Positions 18,301-27,264 of a stretch of 64,000 nucleotides of DNA are shown here, one piece after another. A program made the position numbers and the translations under genes. A model generated the notes under the pieces. It was given only the letters and a program-made list of their open reading frames with translations, did not search any database and was not told where the DNA came from. This DNA is from Chromobacterium haemolyticum (GTDB lineage: Bacteria > Pseudomonadota > Gammaproteobacteria > Burkholderiales > Chromobacteriaceae). Numbering within the stretch: the stretch's first letter is position 1; every line of letters begins with the position of its first letter. Location of the stretch: positions 186,001-250,000 of the forward strand of contig NZ_MUKU01000001.1 of NCBI RefSeq assembly GCF_002081825.1, written 5' to 3'.

Positions 18301-18326
18301 ACTCACGGAGGACTTCGCAAATTTAA
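15321..18326 (+). CDS. Tail tubular protein B (nozzle, T7 gp12 type) with glycine-rich inserted domain
   Basis: Forms the tail nozzle. Residues 1-82 follow T7 gp12 (SLVSQSIKNMVAGVSQQP, RPP, FINRDESEKYIAV), and similarity resumes at SIRVFDLKGQEY (residue 301) and VTVADYTFIMNR. Between them, residues ~83-300 are an extra Pro-rich linker plus a glycine-rich domain with runs such as LGGGGAGGG, SGGGGGSGG and VGAGG. That insert accounts for nearly all of the length difference (1001 against 794 residues in T7). Gly-rich domains of this kind are usually found in phage fibre or receptor-binding proteins. Confidence 0.94.
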   Translation: MSLVSQSIKNMVAGVSQQPQILKMPDQADEQINGFSSEAAGLIKRPPTQHLAKLELTDSEVNNGFVHFINRDESEKYIAVITPLTDNPLPPPSKAPSGGITRSTKEALFLTPGSSQLPIPPNTVQVEIYALGGGGAGGGWKPEVPNSPGLPSSVKAGPSSIAVAGGGAVGERHNAPGAGGAPNGNPGQWAAKYAGGIGGRPPDNIFGADYGVGGQGHRDVGSQPSGGGGGSGGYVRAVVGADVLAGQTMLDITVGAGGKVNNWEAYGGPPGQPGNGGAVKVIFYIDEDNGGEPEKPLMDSSIRVFDLKGQEYAVRMSESGLAYLAGASGGLSGAIRAVTVADYTFIMNRLKVTQMTSKKSGAEPNEALIHVKQGQYGKTYSILINGEQKAAFTTPDGSNAGHSPQIDTSFITTKLCEQLTENGVNFNNGKNWIRIYLAGEDDAVTTADGFGDQAMFSFTHKVQKVGDLPKSAPDGYVVAVVGDNSTTSDNYWLKYSLKSKTWEETVGFDLEVEIDGSTMPHALIRQADGTFTFDALEWDERKIGDDNSNPIPSFIGYTLHDIFFFRNRLGVIADENVVMTAAGKFFKFWTNSAATVVDTDPIDVAVSNNAVSLLQHAVPFNEELLLFSDGTQFVMKAEGVLSPKSIRVDKATDFLNTPNVRPITVGRNAYFVMEKTGSCDVIEFFAGQDAIIDGIPVTSHVPSYIPQDIRVLKGASADNLIVLNSRKAPGSLFVYKFLFSDQGRVQSSWSRWDFGGGKWIVSYEFIGPYLYLVVGNRSGYYLERMQTNPDVFEYPAQPWKIHLDRLAEYTLSSEEVAFDEHTLETVFNIKKVYGSIPAAGDYFVVDELGDAKEVQWDVEGSVRIYGDFREQRIWIGEVYPFRYTFSRFLIKHQNENGWVTETEGRLQLRRGHVNFNNSGPFTVLVECIQNSCARESTYTGRQLGSMTSKVGRIPVGTGRFNFPIGREATDARVMVLSTNPYPCAFIGAGWEGVHSRRTSQI

Positions 18327-18341
18327 AAGAAAGGAGACAGT

Positions 18342-18833
18342 GTGTTTTCTATTCGTACAACAACGGACGCGCAGTTGCAGCAGTTGGCGAGTCGTTTAAA
18401 GCCCTTGGATGCAGCCGAATGCCGCGCTTGGGGGGAAACACCCGCAGGCTTTCTTAAGCGGGCATTCAGGGAGTCAACACTCTTTGTCGTGGAGCATCAC
18501 CTTTACGGGGTTGTCGCGATTAGCGGCTACATCCGACAGCCGGACACAGATTACGCAACTGTATGGCTGTTGAATACAGAAAGCGTGGACAAGTGCAAGC
18601 TTGAATATCTCCGCAATTCTGAATGGATGTGGCGGGAAGGCTTCAAGCGGGCTGAATGCGCAGTGGCCGGTAATTTGGTATGGAGCGAACAAAAAGAACA
18701 TCTTGAATGGCTTGAACGCTGTGGGGCGGTCATCGACACGGACAATGTTGTGGCTGTTAACAGCCAGAGTTTCTACCGCTTCACAATGACTAAGGAGGAT
18801 ATCAAATGGCGCAGCAGACCCAAGGGGCATTAG
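18342..18833 (+). CDS. Internal virion protein A (T7 gp13-like)
   Basis: 163 residues (138 in T7), in the position of gene 13. Shared features: IRTTTDAQ at the start, a central LYGVVAISG segment, the WMWREGFKRAE helix region, LEWLERCGAVIDTD and a FTMTKED C-terminus, consistent with the acetyltransferase-like gp13 family required for correct core assembly. GTG start with AAGGAGACAG upstream. Overlaps the next gene by 28 bases. Confidence 0.82.
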   Translation: MFSIRTTTDAQLQQLASRLKPLDAAECRAWGETPAGFLKRAFRESTLFVVEHHLYGVVAISGYIRQPDTDYATVWLLNTESVDKCKLEYLRNSEWMWREGFKRAECAVAGNLVWSEQKEHLEWLERCGAVIDTDNVVAVNSQSFYRFTMTKEDIKWRSRPKGH

Positions 18834-19456
18834 GAGGCGCAGCACAGGGGGCAATGAGCGGCGCTGCGATGGGGTCTATTGTCCCTGGAGTAGGTACAGC
18901 GTTTGGTGCAGTTGTCGGGGGCATTATGGGCGGTCTTAGCGGAATTATGGGTAGTAACGCAGAGGCGAAGGCGCGAGAGGCTCATAACAAGCAAGTCGAA
19001 GCAAACATCAAGAACAACATCATTGAGGCGAACTATGCGACTGCTGAAGCGGTGAGGCAGCAAACCATGTTGCAGGACTCAGCGATTGATGAACTGATGA
19101 ACCAGAGAATTCAACAGATGGAAGCCAGCGGCTCAGTTCAGGCCGCAGCGGGCGAGACGGGGGTATCTGGGAATTCTGTCAGCACAGTCGCCCGCGCCAT
19201 TGATGCTCAGTATGGCCGTACCGCTGCTTCTATCATGACTAATGTAGAAAATGAGTTTATGGCACTAGAAACGCAGAAAGAAGCGATTGTCCGGCAAGCG
19301 AATGCAAAGAGTAAATCCATTGCGGCTACAGGCATGCCTGCGGGCACTAGCGGCTTTGCGGATATGTTGAATATTCTGGGAGGCGTAGCCAAGGGGGCCG
19401 CTGAAGGATACGGAATCTATAACACTTACAGTAAATTCGCTTCAGCAGCTAAATAA
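18806..19456 (+). CDS. Internal virion protein B (T7 gp14 type)
   Basis: Core protein ejected at infection and expected to form the outer-membrane part of the DNA conduit. 216 residues (196 in T7). A Gly/Ala-rich hydrophobic N-terminal stretch (residues ~5-50, GSIVPGVGTAFGAVVGGIMGG) precedes a long helical middle rich in Gln, Asn and Ala and a second Gly/Ala stretch at the C-terminus. AAGGAGGATATCAA precedes the ATG. Order and composition match gene 14. Confidence 0.9.
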   Translation: MAQQTQGALGGAAQGAMSGAAMGSIVPGVGTAFGAVVGGIMGGLSGIMGSNAEAKAREAHNKQVEANIKNNIIEANYATAEAVRQQTMLQDSAIDELMNQRIQQMEASGSVQAAAGETGVSGNSVSTVARAIDAQYGRTAASIMTNVENEFMALETQKEAIVRQANAKSKSIAATGMPAGTSGFADMLNILGGVAKGAAEGYGIYNTYSKFASAAK

Positions 19457-19470
19457 GAAAGGGAGGAGGA

Positions 19471-21867
19471 GTGGCAAACAAAGAAATGATCACAATGAAG
19501 GGTCCGTATCAAATTGCCTCTCAGTTTGCGCCGAGACCCAGAGAAATAAAGCAAATAGCGTATTCTGTGCCAAAAGTCCAAGGCATTGATCCCGCACTAA
19601 TGGCAGCAAAGGCGGCAAACGGTGCGAATCGCTCAAAAGAGCTTCTGGATGCTTTGATGAATAACGGCAAGCAGGTGGCCGGAGCGATGCAGTCTTTTGA
19701 AAAGACCGCGCAGGACGAAGTTACACGCTTGATTGAACAGCAGAAAATGTCACCTGAAGAGTTTGGGCGCTTTGGTGATGCGAGTAGGTTGCCGTTTCAG
19801 TGGAATCCAATAGCGATGAAGCTCTATAACCGTGATGTTGGCACACAGCTACTCGGTCAACACTTTAATGCGGCTCAGGCAGAAGTTTCAAATCGTCCTG
19901 GTATATTTGAGAAGACTGAAGAAGAGTATGGGCAGCTGCTAAAGGAGGAGACAATCAAACGGGCGGTGGCTGCTGGTTTGGATGCGGGGAATGAGACCCA
20001 ACTGAAGGCATTTTCTGCGGGATTCACGTCTCTCGCCGTCAAAGGAAACGCGCAGTTCATCCAACAGAAATCGCAAATGTTGAGAGAGGATGCCTATAAG
20101 AAGGGGGTGGCAAACGCAGTTCCAAGACTTGCTGCGCTGCCAGCTGATGACACTTTGGGCATCTTTTCCACCTTCCAAGCTTTGGGAGACGAAGCCAAGT
20201 CTATTGGTGGACTGCATTATGACCAGTGGGCTGAAAATGTATTTAAGCGTCTTTCGGATGAAGGGCGCCTTGAGCATCTGGCCGCATTGAAGGATGTGAC
20301 GCTCTCGGATGGTAAAACAAAGCTGGTAGACATGTTGCCGGGTGGATGGACAAATCTTGAACACGCAGCCTCTTCTAACGCGGCAAGGCTGGGCGATGGG
20401 GAAATTACAAGCTACAAGATCGAGCTAAATGATTTTATTCGAGACATCAAAGACCCATCCAAGGACTTTAGCACGGTGGGCGCGGCACAGAAGTTTACAG
20501 ACCTGATGAGTAGGGTGCCTGCCTCTATGCGCTCTCAGGTGGCACAGTTCGACGCGCACTATAAGGATGCGATGGCGTATAGGGCGAAGAAGCAGGCAGC
20601 ACTACAGTTTGAGAGTAATAAGCTTCAGATGGCTCAGAACTTCACCACACAGCTAACTAAGGGGCTGATAGACAACCCGCTTGAGCCGCATGTTTTTGAA
20701 GACCGTGAACTGGGCATCCGAGATATTAACGGCAATGCTCCGATGTTTACGGCCGAGGCCCAACGCAAGGCGGCAGGGCGCTATCTTGAGCAGGCGGCCC
20801 ACAGTTTGGTCAGTCAGGTAGCAGGCTCCACGCCCGAAACTGTGGGAGGGCTTATCGACCAGATGTCGAACCTTCTTCGCGTTGCAGACGTGAATGGCCT
20901 CAAGGGAGCCTCTGGCAGCATCATTGCCCCTGCGGTCAAGGCATATCACAGCGCCTTACAGCGGCCCGATGTCTTGCAGCACTACTCGGTTAACCGCCAG
21001 CTGCCAGACGGATTGAAGAAAAGCTATATGTTCCTTTCCACGACCATCCGTCGAAATCCGGGGGTGATTAGCGATGAGGACAAGGAGCGAATCGGGCCAG
21101 CGATGGCGATGGAGGATGTTCTAGGCCTGGAGCCTGTGGAGGCCATGGCTATGCAGATGGAGGCGCTGAGCGTTAATGCTAGGCCTGATCCAAAAGATAA
21201 GAAGAACAATGTGGACGCGATCATTGATGACGCAGCCCTAGGCCTGTCTGCTGGTCAGGTGCAAGCGGCGCGTACCGCCGTCGAAGCGCGCCTACAGGCC
21301 GGCGTAGCGCCCAAGCAGATCAAGGAGGAACTGAAGGCAGGCAAAGGCCGCTTTGTAGACTTAAGCGGGGCGGGCGTGGCCGGCAGGGTGAAAAGTGATG
21401 TGTTCGCCAAGCAACAGGGATACCAAGACTTCGAGCAGAACATGCAAACCATTTTGACTGCTTCAATCCAGCGAAAACTTGGCGAAGGATTCAAGCAAGG
21501 AAGTCCCACTTCAATTTCTGTGAGCGGAGACAGGTTTATGGTCCGCCACGGCGCAAAGCCTGCAATCTTCATCCCCTTTTATAAGGTGCAACAGGACTTG
21601 GATACGATGGAAGAGCAGCGTCGAGACAGGCAGCTAAAAGATGCAAGAGAAAGCGATGAAAGATCGAAGGGTACGCTCGGCAAAGCAGTTTCCGATTTCT
21701 TGGATGAAAAGAACGCGGAGGATAGAGAACGGCTGAAGTCCATGAAGGCCAAGAAGAAGGTTGTGGCAAATGATGTGATTACGCCGGCCCTTGTTAAAGG
21801 CTACGAAGCTTTGGAGAGTGCATCCCGAAAAGGCGTCCGCCCATCGGGTATCCCTCTAACTGATTAA
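19471..21867 (+). CDS. Internal virion protein C (T7 gp15 type)
   Basis: Core protein that, with gp16, forms the periplasmic channel for DNA entry. 798 residues (747 in T7), mostly helical, with long Lys/Glu/Ala/Gln stretches and no membrane segment. GTG start with GGGAGGAGGA just before it. Assigned by order between gp14- and gp16-like genes and by size. C-terminus is charged (KDARESDERSKG, MKAKKKVVAND). Confidence 0.9.
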   Translation: MANKEMITMKGPYQIASQFAPRPREIKQIAYSVPKVQGIDPALMAAKAANGANRSKELLDALMNNGKQVAGAMQSFEKTAQDEVTRLIEQQKMSPEEFGRFGDASRLPFQWNPIAMKLYNRDVGTQLLGQHFNAAQAEVSNRPGIFEKTEEEYGQLLKEETIKRAVAAGLDAGNETQLKAFSAGFTSLAVKGNAQFIQQKSQMLREDAYKKGVANAVPRLAALPADDTLGIFSTFQALGDEAKSIGGLHYDQWAENVFKRLSDEGRLEHLAALKDVTLSDGKTKLVDMLPGGWTNLEHAASSNAARLGDGEITSYKIELNDFIRDIKDPSKDFSTVGAAQKFTDLMSRVPASMRSQVAQFDAHYKDAMAYRAKKQAALQFESNKLQMAQNFTTQLTKGLIDNPLEPHVFEDRELGIRDINGNAPMFTAEAQRKAAGRYLEQAAHSLVSQVAGSTPETVGGLIDQMSNLLRVADVNGLKGASGSIIAPAVKAYHSALQRPDVLQHYSVNRQLPDGLKKSYMFLSTTIRRNPGVISDEDKERIGPAMAMEDVLGLEPVEAMAMQMEALSVNARPDPKDKKNNVDAIIDDAALGLSAGQVQAARTAVEARLQAGVAPKQIKEELKAGKGRFVDLSGAGVAGRVKSDVFAKQQGYQDFEQNMQTILTASIQRKLGEGFKQGSPTSISVSGDRFMVRHGAKPAIFIPFYKVQQDLDTMEEQRRDRQLKDARESDERSKGTLGKAVSDFLDEKNAEDRERLKSMKAKKKVVANDVITPALVKGYEALESASRKGVRPSGIPLTD

Positions 21868-21883
21868 CGAAAAGGAGAAGAGG

Positions 21884-24800
21884 ATTAGTAAAAGCAACCC
21901 ATACGCAGATACATATCAGAAGGTTTCAAGTAACTATGATTTCTCCCCTGGACTTTTGGCTAGGCAAGGCATGGCAGAGTCTGGATGGAGGCCGGATGTA
22001 TTAGGGCCGCTGTTGAAGGGCAAGCGAAGTGGGGACCAACAGGCAATCGGCATTGCTCAAATTCTTCAGTCTACTGGCGCGGACTTCGGCTATAGCAGAG
22101 AAGACCTGCTTAACCCAGAAAAGGCGATTGAAGCTCAGGGCAAGATTATGCACCACTTAAAGAATAAGTTTGGTGACGAGGACAAAGCACTGATTGCCTA
22201 TAACTGGGGCCAGGGTAATCTAGCAAAGCATTTGGAGCATAACGGTGGTAAGGTCAACTTAGCGAAGCTGCCAAAAGAAACACGAAATTATCTCAAGAAG
22301 ATCAAAGATGTTCGCCCCGATCCCATCGCCAGCACAGAACAAGCCTATAAGCCTCTGTACGGTGACTCCACTCGAACGGATGGACAGAAGACAGCGCTAG
22401 AGGTGCAGGACGCTGCCTATGAAGCTGCGCGATTTCGAGAGTTCAACACAGTCGATGACAAGCATACTCTTTCCGGTATTGGCGATTCTATTCTTGGCAG
22501 CATACGCACTAATAACGCTGCATGGGCCTATATCGAGAACCAAGAGCTTAAAGGCGAGAAGCCTTATGTGAGGCCGGATGAAGCAGAGGACCGAACCTTA
22601 AGACAGGTTTTTTCAAATAGCGTTGACTACGATTTTGCGGTGAACCATTTTACAGGCGAAGAGGACATACCAGTACTGCAAAACTTGTTGAGCCGCAGGC
22701 GCGATGATGCGGCGAAAGTAGCGCGGTATGGCTTTATGGGCGAATTGATCAATATCGGCGCATCTCTAACTGATCCGGTGAATATCGGACTCGCCTTTGT
22801 TCCTGGCGGCGCGCTGACGAAGTTGGCCGGCTTTGCTACTACTTCGAGGGCCGCTGCCATGGCTTCCGGCGCTGTGGTGGGCGCGGCTACGAACATCGCC
22901 GCAGACTACGCAGTTAGCTCGCAAGTGGGCCTTGATTTCAATCCGACTGTATCGGGAATTGCGGGTGGGCTTCTGGGCGGGGCGGGCGGTGCCTTGGCGC
23001 ATCACCTGGATAACTCTGTTGCGGCGCGTGCTCGATTGCAAGAATTGGAAACCGCAAGCGGTCAGCTGCTTGACGATGCAACGCGCCGCCAGCTGCACGC
23101 GAAAGGTATTGAAACCTTTCCTGCAGAAGACAGGCCGATGGCTGCCCACAATGTGATGAACCCTGTGTATGAGGCATCACAGAAAGAGTTTGCCAAGACT
23201 TACGGCGTCCGCTTTGACCGAATCGGACGACTGGGGAAAGCCGACGACGCAGGGCTAAGGGGATATGCCGCTCAACTCTCGTATGATCAATCGTGGGGCC
23301 ATCAAGGGGCGACGATTGCCGAGGAGCAGGCGAACGGCTTCAAGGGCTTTAAGGCACTGGACTACGACTTAGCGCAGATCATCCATAAGTATCATCCCGA
23401 GGCGATGAAAGACCATGAAGCTGTGCGGAGGCTGGGCCGTGAGGCCGCAGATGCCATCACAGACACAAGCGGTCTGACGTATAAGAACGCCTCGCCCGCG
23501 GTTAAAGAGATGGCGGCAGCAATGCGCAGTGAACTTGCGGCGGCACATCAGGCAGGTAACGCGACAGGCATGTTTGGCGATCTGCTGCCCCCAAACAAAC
23601 ATTACATGCCCATCAGGGCGGATGTACACGCCATTGAGCGACAGATAGAGCGCTTTGGGGGCATTGAGCGCTTGATTGCGGTTACGGCTCAGTGGGCACG
23701 AAAAGCACTGCCAGAATCCTATGTGAAGACACGTTACCAGACAGCAAAGGAGGCTTTCGAGAAGGCTAACCCTGGCAAGGCCTACGGCAAGTATGAGGTA
23801 CACAGCGGGCGCATTCGTGATGAGATAGCCAAGGGCTGGGCAGATGTAAAAATCCGCACCGGCTATTTGACACCGGAGAGCGCCGCCCATGGAGCGCTGC
23901 GGCACCCAAAGGCCGATTTTCTTGACCACGCCATCCCCTTTGACCGATCAACCAAAATCACGGCGGAAGATGGCCGGGCATTTGATCTCTGGGACTTGAG
24001 CGACGGCGATGTGTACAAGATGCTTGCGAACTATGGCAGGTCGTTTGCTGCTGAGTACTCCGTAAGAAAGGTTCACGGGAAATCAGCCCTGGAACACCTG
24101 AACGATGTGCGCGAGTCCGCCAATGGGAGCAAGCTAACTGCACGTGAGCGCGAAGCGTGGATACGCGAGTACGAGGACGGACTGACCGCTGCAATGGGAT
24201 ATAACCCCCACGCAACAGACAGCACGGCCATCAAGCTTCTGAACATCGTGAAGAACATGCAGCATGCGATGCTGTCGGGCGGATTCGGCATTAACCAAGC
24301 CGGCGAGGCTTTGGGCGCTGTGGCGAACCTGGGCTGGAAGGCTGCAACGCAGATGTTCAAGGGCCTTGAGCCTGTGATTAAGCTCGCACAGTCTGGCGAT
24401 CGTCAGGCCATTCTTAAGTTACGTGCTTTCCGTAACATGGACATCCACGACTCCATGCGGAGAGGCGTGAGCGATACCCTGCGGGATGCTGAAGACCTCT
24501 TTGCTGGCAATGTGCCGGGCTGGATGAAAGGTGCTAATGCAGCAAACCGCTTTAGCAGGAAGGCCGCTACTTGGTCAAACAAGCTGAGCGGGTTTGAATG
24601 GATACAGCGAAATACTTCTGAGGGTCTGCGCACCTACATCCAAGACGCTTTTAATGACTTGGCGATGGGAGTGGGTAAGGACAGCAGCCTGAAGAAATTC
24701 CTAGACCCAAAGCGCTTGGCAAAGTATGGGATGGACGAGAGCAAGCTTTCGCGTATTAAGAGCGACATTCGCAAGTATCAGGATAAGGCCGGCTTCTACG

Positions 24801-25474
24801 ATACGGACAGGTGGATGAAACACTCGCCGGATTCCTTTGCAGACTTCAGATTGATGGCGAATAGAATGGCAAAGGAAATGATCCAGCTACACCATTCGAA
24901 TGATCTTCCCACCTTTATGAACCATCCGGTGGGCCAGCTACTGATGCAGTTCCAGTCTTTCCCTATGGCGGCTTGGACCAATGCGACACTCCCGTTTCTT
25001 AAAGAGCAAGACAGGGTGGCATATGGAAAGCTTTTGGGCACAACCATAGGAAGCGCTCTAGTCTACACCGCCCGTATGGCCTACAACTCCCTGAGTAAAG
25101 ATGATCCTGAAGAGTATCGGGAAAAGTATCTAAGTATGGAGGCTATCATTGCCGTAGGAGCGGCACGCTCTTCCATGGCGTCAATGATTCCCTCTGTGAC
25201 TAATACGGCCCTCAGTGCGGTGGGAGTTGAAGTGCCTGGATGGTCTGAAGCGCGTACCACAGGTAATGATTTGTCTCTTAACCCTCCGACACTCCAAGCC
25301 ATCCAGCGGGCTATCTCGGTTACAGGGGCGGGAGTGCAGTCCATCTTTGACCCAGAGTTCGAGTGGACAAAGGGGCATCGACAAGCTGCAAGGCAGTTAT
25401 TCATTCCCAACTTGATGCCTGTCGGCCTCGCTTTTGATAAAACATATGAGGCAGCCGCACAATACCTAGAATAA
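21884..25474 (+). CDS. Internal virion protein D with lytic transglycosylase domain (T7 gp16 type), apparent ATT start
   Basis: Largest ejected core protein; its N-terminal SLT domain opens peptidoglycan. AAAGGAGAAG is followed after a few bases by an ATT codon at 21884. From there the frame reads ISKSNPYADTY and reaches GMAESGW, with catalytic Glu32, and then IGIAQILQ and LIAYNWGQGN, matching the T7 SLT layout (Glu37). Starting at the first conventional in-frame codon (TTG 21956) would delete the helix before the catalytic Glu and has no ribosome site. 1196 residues (1318 in T7). A hydrophobic Gly/Ala stretch lies near residues 290-330. Confidence 0.93.
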   Translation: MSKSNPYADTYQKVSSNYDFSPGLLARQGMAESGWRPDVLGPLLKGKRSGDQQAIGIAQILQSTGADFGYSREDLLNPEKAIEAQGKIMHHLKNKFGDEDKALIAYNWGQGNLAKHLEHNGGKVNLAKLPKETRNYLKKIKDVRPDPIASTEQAYKPLYGDSTRTDGQKTALEVQDAAYEAARFREFNTVDDKHTLSGIGDSILGSIRTNNAAWAYIENQELKGEKPYVRPDEAEDRTLRQVFSNSVDYDFAVNHFTGEEDIPVLQNLLSRRRDDAAKVARYGFMGELINIGASLTDPVNIGLAFVPGGALTKLAGFATTSRAAAMASGAVVGAATNIAADYAVSSQVGLDFNPTVSGIAGGLLGGAGGALAHHLDNSVAARARLQELETASGQLLDDATRRQLHAKGIETFPAEDRPMAAHNVMNPVYEASQKEFAKTYGVRFDRIGRLGKADDAGLRGYAAQLSYDQSWGHQGATIAEEQANGFKGFKALDYDLAQIIHKYHPEAMKDHEAVRRLGREAADAITDTSGLTYKNASPAVKEMAAAMRSELAAAHQAGNATGMFGDLLPPNKHYMPIRADVHAIERQIERFGGIERLIAVTAQWARKALPESYVKTRYQTAKEAFEKANPGKAYGKYEVHSGRIRDEIAKGWADVKIRTGYLTPESAAHGALRHPKADFLDHAIPFDRSTKITAEDGRAFDLWDLSDGDVYKMLANYGRSFAAEYSVRKVHGKSALEHLNDVRESANGSKLTAREREAWIREYEDGLTAAMGYNPHATDSTAIKLLNIVKNMQHAMLSGGFGINQAGEALGAVANLGWKAATQMFKGLEPVIKLAQSGDRQAILKLRAFRNMDIHDSMRRGVSDTLRDAEDLFAGNVPGWMKGANAANRFSRKAATWSNKLSGFEWIQRNTSEGLRTYIQDAFNDLAMGVGKDSSLKKFLDPKRLAKYGMDESKLSRIKSDIRKYQDKAGFYDTDRWMKHSPDSFADFRLMANRMAKEMIQLHHSNDLPTFMNHPVGQLLMQFQSFPMAAWTNATLPFLKEQDRVAYGKLLGTTIGSALVYTARMAYNSLSKDDPEEYREKYLSMEAIIAVGAARSSMASMIPSVTNTALSAVGVEVPGWSEARTTGNDLSLNPPTLQAIQRAISVTGAGVQSIFDPEFEWTKGHRQAARQLFIPNLMPVGLAFDKTYEAAAQYLE

Positions 25475-25489
25475 ACAGAAAGGAGATTA

Positions 25490-27184
25490 ATGCCGATTCC
25501 AGATTTTACAAGAAAGCCGAAGGTTAACGACTCTAAGTCTTTCGCAACATTTATTAGCGATGGTGTTACTACTGTCTACGCTTTCAATATTGAGTACCTG
25601 CGCAAAATATTCATGCATGTTGAAGTTGATGGCGCGGCCCTGACGCCGGGGCAAAAGCCCAATGAAGGGGACTGGTGGTTCAGCAAGGGAATGGAAATCA
25701 CCCTGAAGACGCCCGCCCCAGAAGGCACTTCTCTGACAATTAAACGTCTCACTCCGTCCGACCGCATCGTAGAGTTCATTGATGGCTCTATCTTAAAGTC
25801 CACCGACTTGAATGTATCTGCGATCCAAACCCTTCACATTGCTGAAGAGGCGCGGGATTACATGGTGAATACCATTGGGACGGACTCTGACGGAAACATT
25901 GATTTTCGGTTTAAAAGAGGCATTCGTGTTGCCGACCCGGTAGAGCCACAAGATGTTATCAACTTCCGCACGTACCTCAATGATGCGGAGGGGGCGCACG
26001 CTGCGGCGAAGGCCGCGAAAGCGTCAGAGGTGGCGGCTAAGCTCTCGGAGGACCGGGCCAAAGCATCTGAAGTGGCCGCTAAGGCTTCTGAGGGAGCTGC
26101 TAAGGTTTCTGAAGCGAATGCCCTCAGAGATGCCCAGAATGCGGCAGGAAGCGCCGCAGCTTCAGCAGAAAGCGAGACGAAGGCCAAGGCGTCAGAGGTG
26201 GCCGCCAAGGCGTCTGAAACTGCGGCCGCGCTTTCAGAGGGCACCGCCAAGAACTCAGAGGATGCCGCGTATGGACATCGTATCGCCGCAGAGGGTTCGC
26301 AAGCTGCTGCAAAGGCATCTGAGGATACGGCAGGCTCCCATTCTGCCAACGCGACTGCAAGGGCCGCAGACGCACTAGGGAGCGCTGAAAATGCTAAGGC
26401 TTCTGAAGACAATGCCAAGATTCAGCGCGATGAAGCCTCTAAGAGCGAGACGAACGCGAGAGCATCAGCAGGGGCGGCTAAGGCCTCCGAGGCTGCGGCC
26501 TCTCAAAGTGCAGCAGCCGCTAAAGTTTCTGAAGATAACGCTGAGAAGTGGGCTAAGGAAGTTCAGGATCAAAACGTAGCAGAGGCCATTAAGCTGCATG
26601 ACGCAAACCCTGGCGCACATCCTGATAAGCTCAGCACCGCATCCTTTCGAGAAGTAGTGCTTGAGGACGGCAATATCAAAGGCACGCTGTGGCAAGATGG
26701 CCACCTAAACAGTCATATCGAACAGCGTGCGCGGGCATTATCCATTGAAGAAATCCGGAAGCAAATAGCTGAGGATGGTAATGTCAAAGGCAGCGCATGG
26801 CGCGAAGGTATTCTGTCCACTCACATTGAACAGAGGGCTAGGGAAATCGCTAAGGAAGAAGTAGCGGCGATTAGTCGAAATCCTAATTGGCGGCTAGTGT
26901 TTGACAATGGTGTCAATAACACCACAGGCGGGAATTTCTCAGAAAACGTGATTGGGAAGTGGCTATCGTTTCATGTTGGAGCCACATCGGGTTTGCTGTC
27001 CGCGCCGGTCTTCATCGCACATGATGGCATCTCCTACATGACACACAGCCACTATTGGACGGGTGCGAGTAATGCAGTCGGCATTAGGATCGTAAACGGC
27101 GGAATGGGCTTTCAGGCCCTTAAAGCTAACGGTACTGTTGGCGGCCTTTTCTACGGCTGTACCGTCTACATTTTCGAATACTGA
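25490..27184 (+). CDS. Tail fibre protein, T7 gp17-like N-terminus with heptad-repeat shaft
   Basis: Attaches to the tail and recognises the host surface. Residues ~15-130 match the T7 gp17 attachment domain (FNIEYLRKIFMHVEVDG, RLTPSDRIVEFIDGSILKSTDLN, IQTLHIAEEARDY). Residues ~168-360 are near-continuous AAKASEV-type heptads, a trimeric coiled coil. Two ~35-residue repeats (EDGN-I/V-KG with W, then HIEQRAR) follow at ~390-458. The last ~100 residues (from NWRLVFDNG) are probably the receptor-binding tip. AAAGGAG precedes the ATG. Confidence 0.93.
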   Translation: MPIPDFTRKPKVNDSKSFATFISDGVTTVYAFNIEYLRKIFMHVEVDGAALTPGQKPNEGDWWFSKGMEITLKTPAPEGTSLTIKRLTPSDRIVEFIDGSILKSTDLNVSAIQTLHIAEEARDYMVNTIGTDSDGNIDFRFKRGIRVADPVEPQDVINFRTYLNDAEGAHAAAKAAKASEVAAKLSEDRAKASEVAAKASEGAAKVSEANALRDAQNAAGSAAASAESETKAKASEVAAKASETAAALSEGTAKNSEDAAYGHRIAAEGSQAAAKASEDTAGSHSANATARAADALGSAENAKASEDNAKIQRDEASKSETNARASAGAAKASEAAASQSAAAAKVSEDNAEKWAKEVQDQNVAEAIKLHDANPGAHPDKLSTASFREVVLEDGNIKGTLWQDGHLNSHIEQRARALSIEEIRKQIAEDGNVKGSAWREGILSTHIEQRAREIAKEEVAAISRNPNWRLVFDNGVNNTTGGNFSENVIGKWLSFHVGATSGLLSAPVFIAHDGISYMTHSHYWTGASNAVGIRIVNGGMGFQALKANGTVGGLFYGCTVYIFEY

Positions 27185-27264
27185 CTCCGCGTTGGTCTAA
27201 AGGTCAGCAGACGCATCATAAAAAATGGTCTAAGGTTTTCCGCCTCATTAACCATAGAGACGGT

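Noticed and set aside
25858-26418. Minus-strand Ala/Ser-rich frame opposite the tail fibre repeats
   Set aside because: It is the mirror of the heptad-repeat DNA and has no start context; the repeat makes several frames look open.
25490-27184. Tail fibre heptads as a sign of a separate surface adhesin or bacterial autotransporter
   Set aside because: The N-terminal domain matches the T7 gp17 tail-attachment domain and gene order is phage-like, so a fibre shaft explains it.
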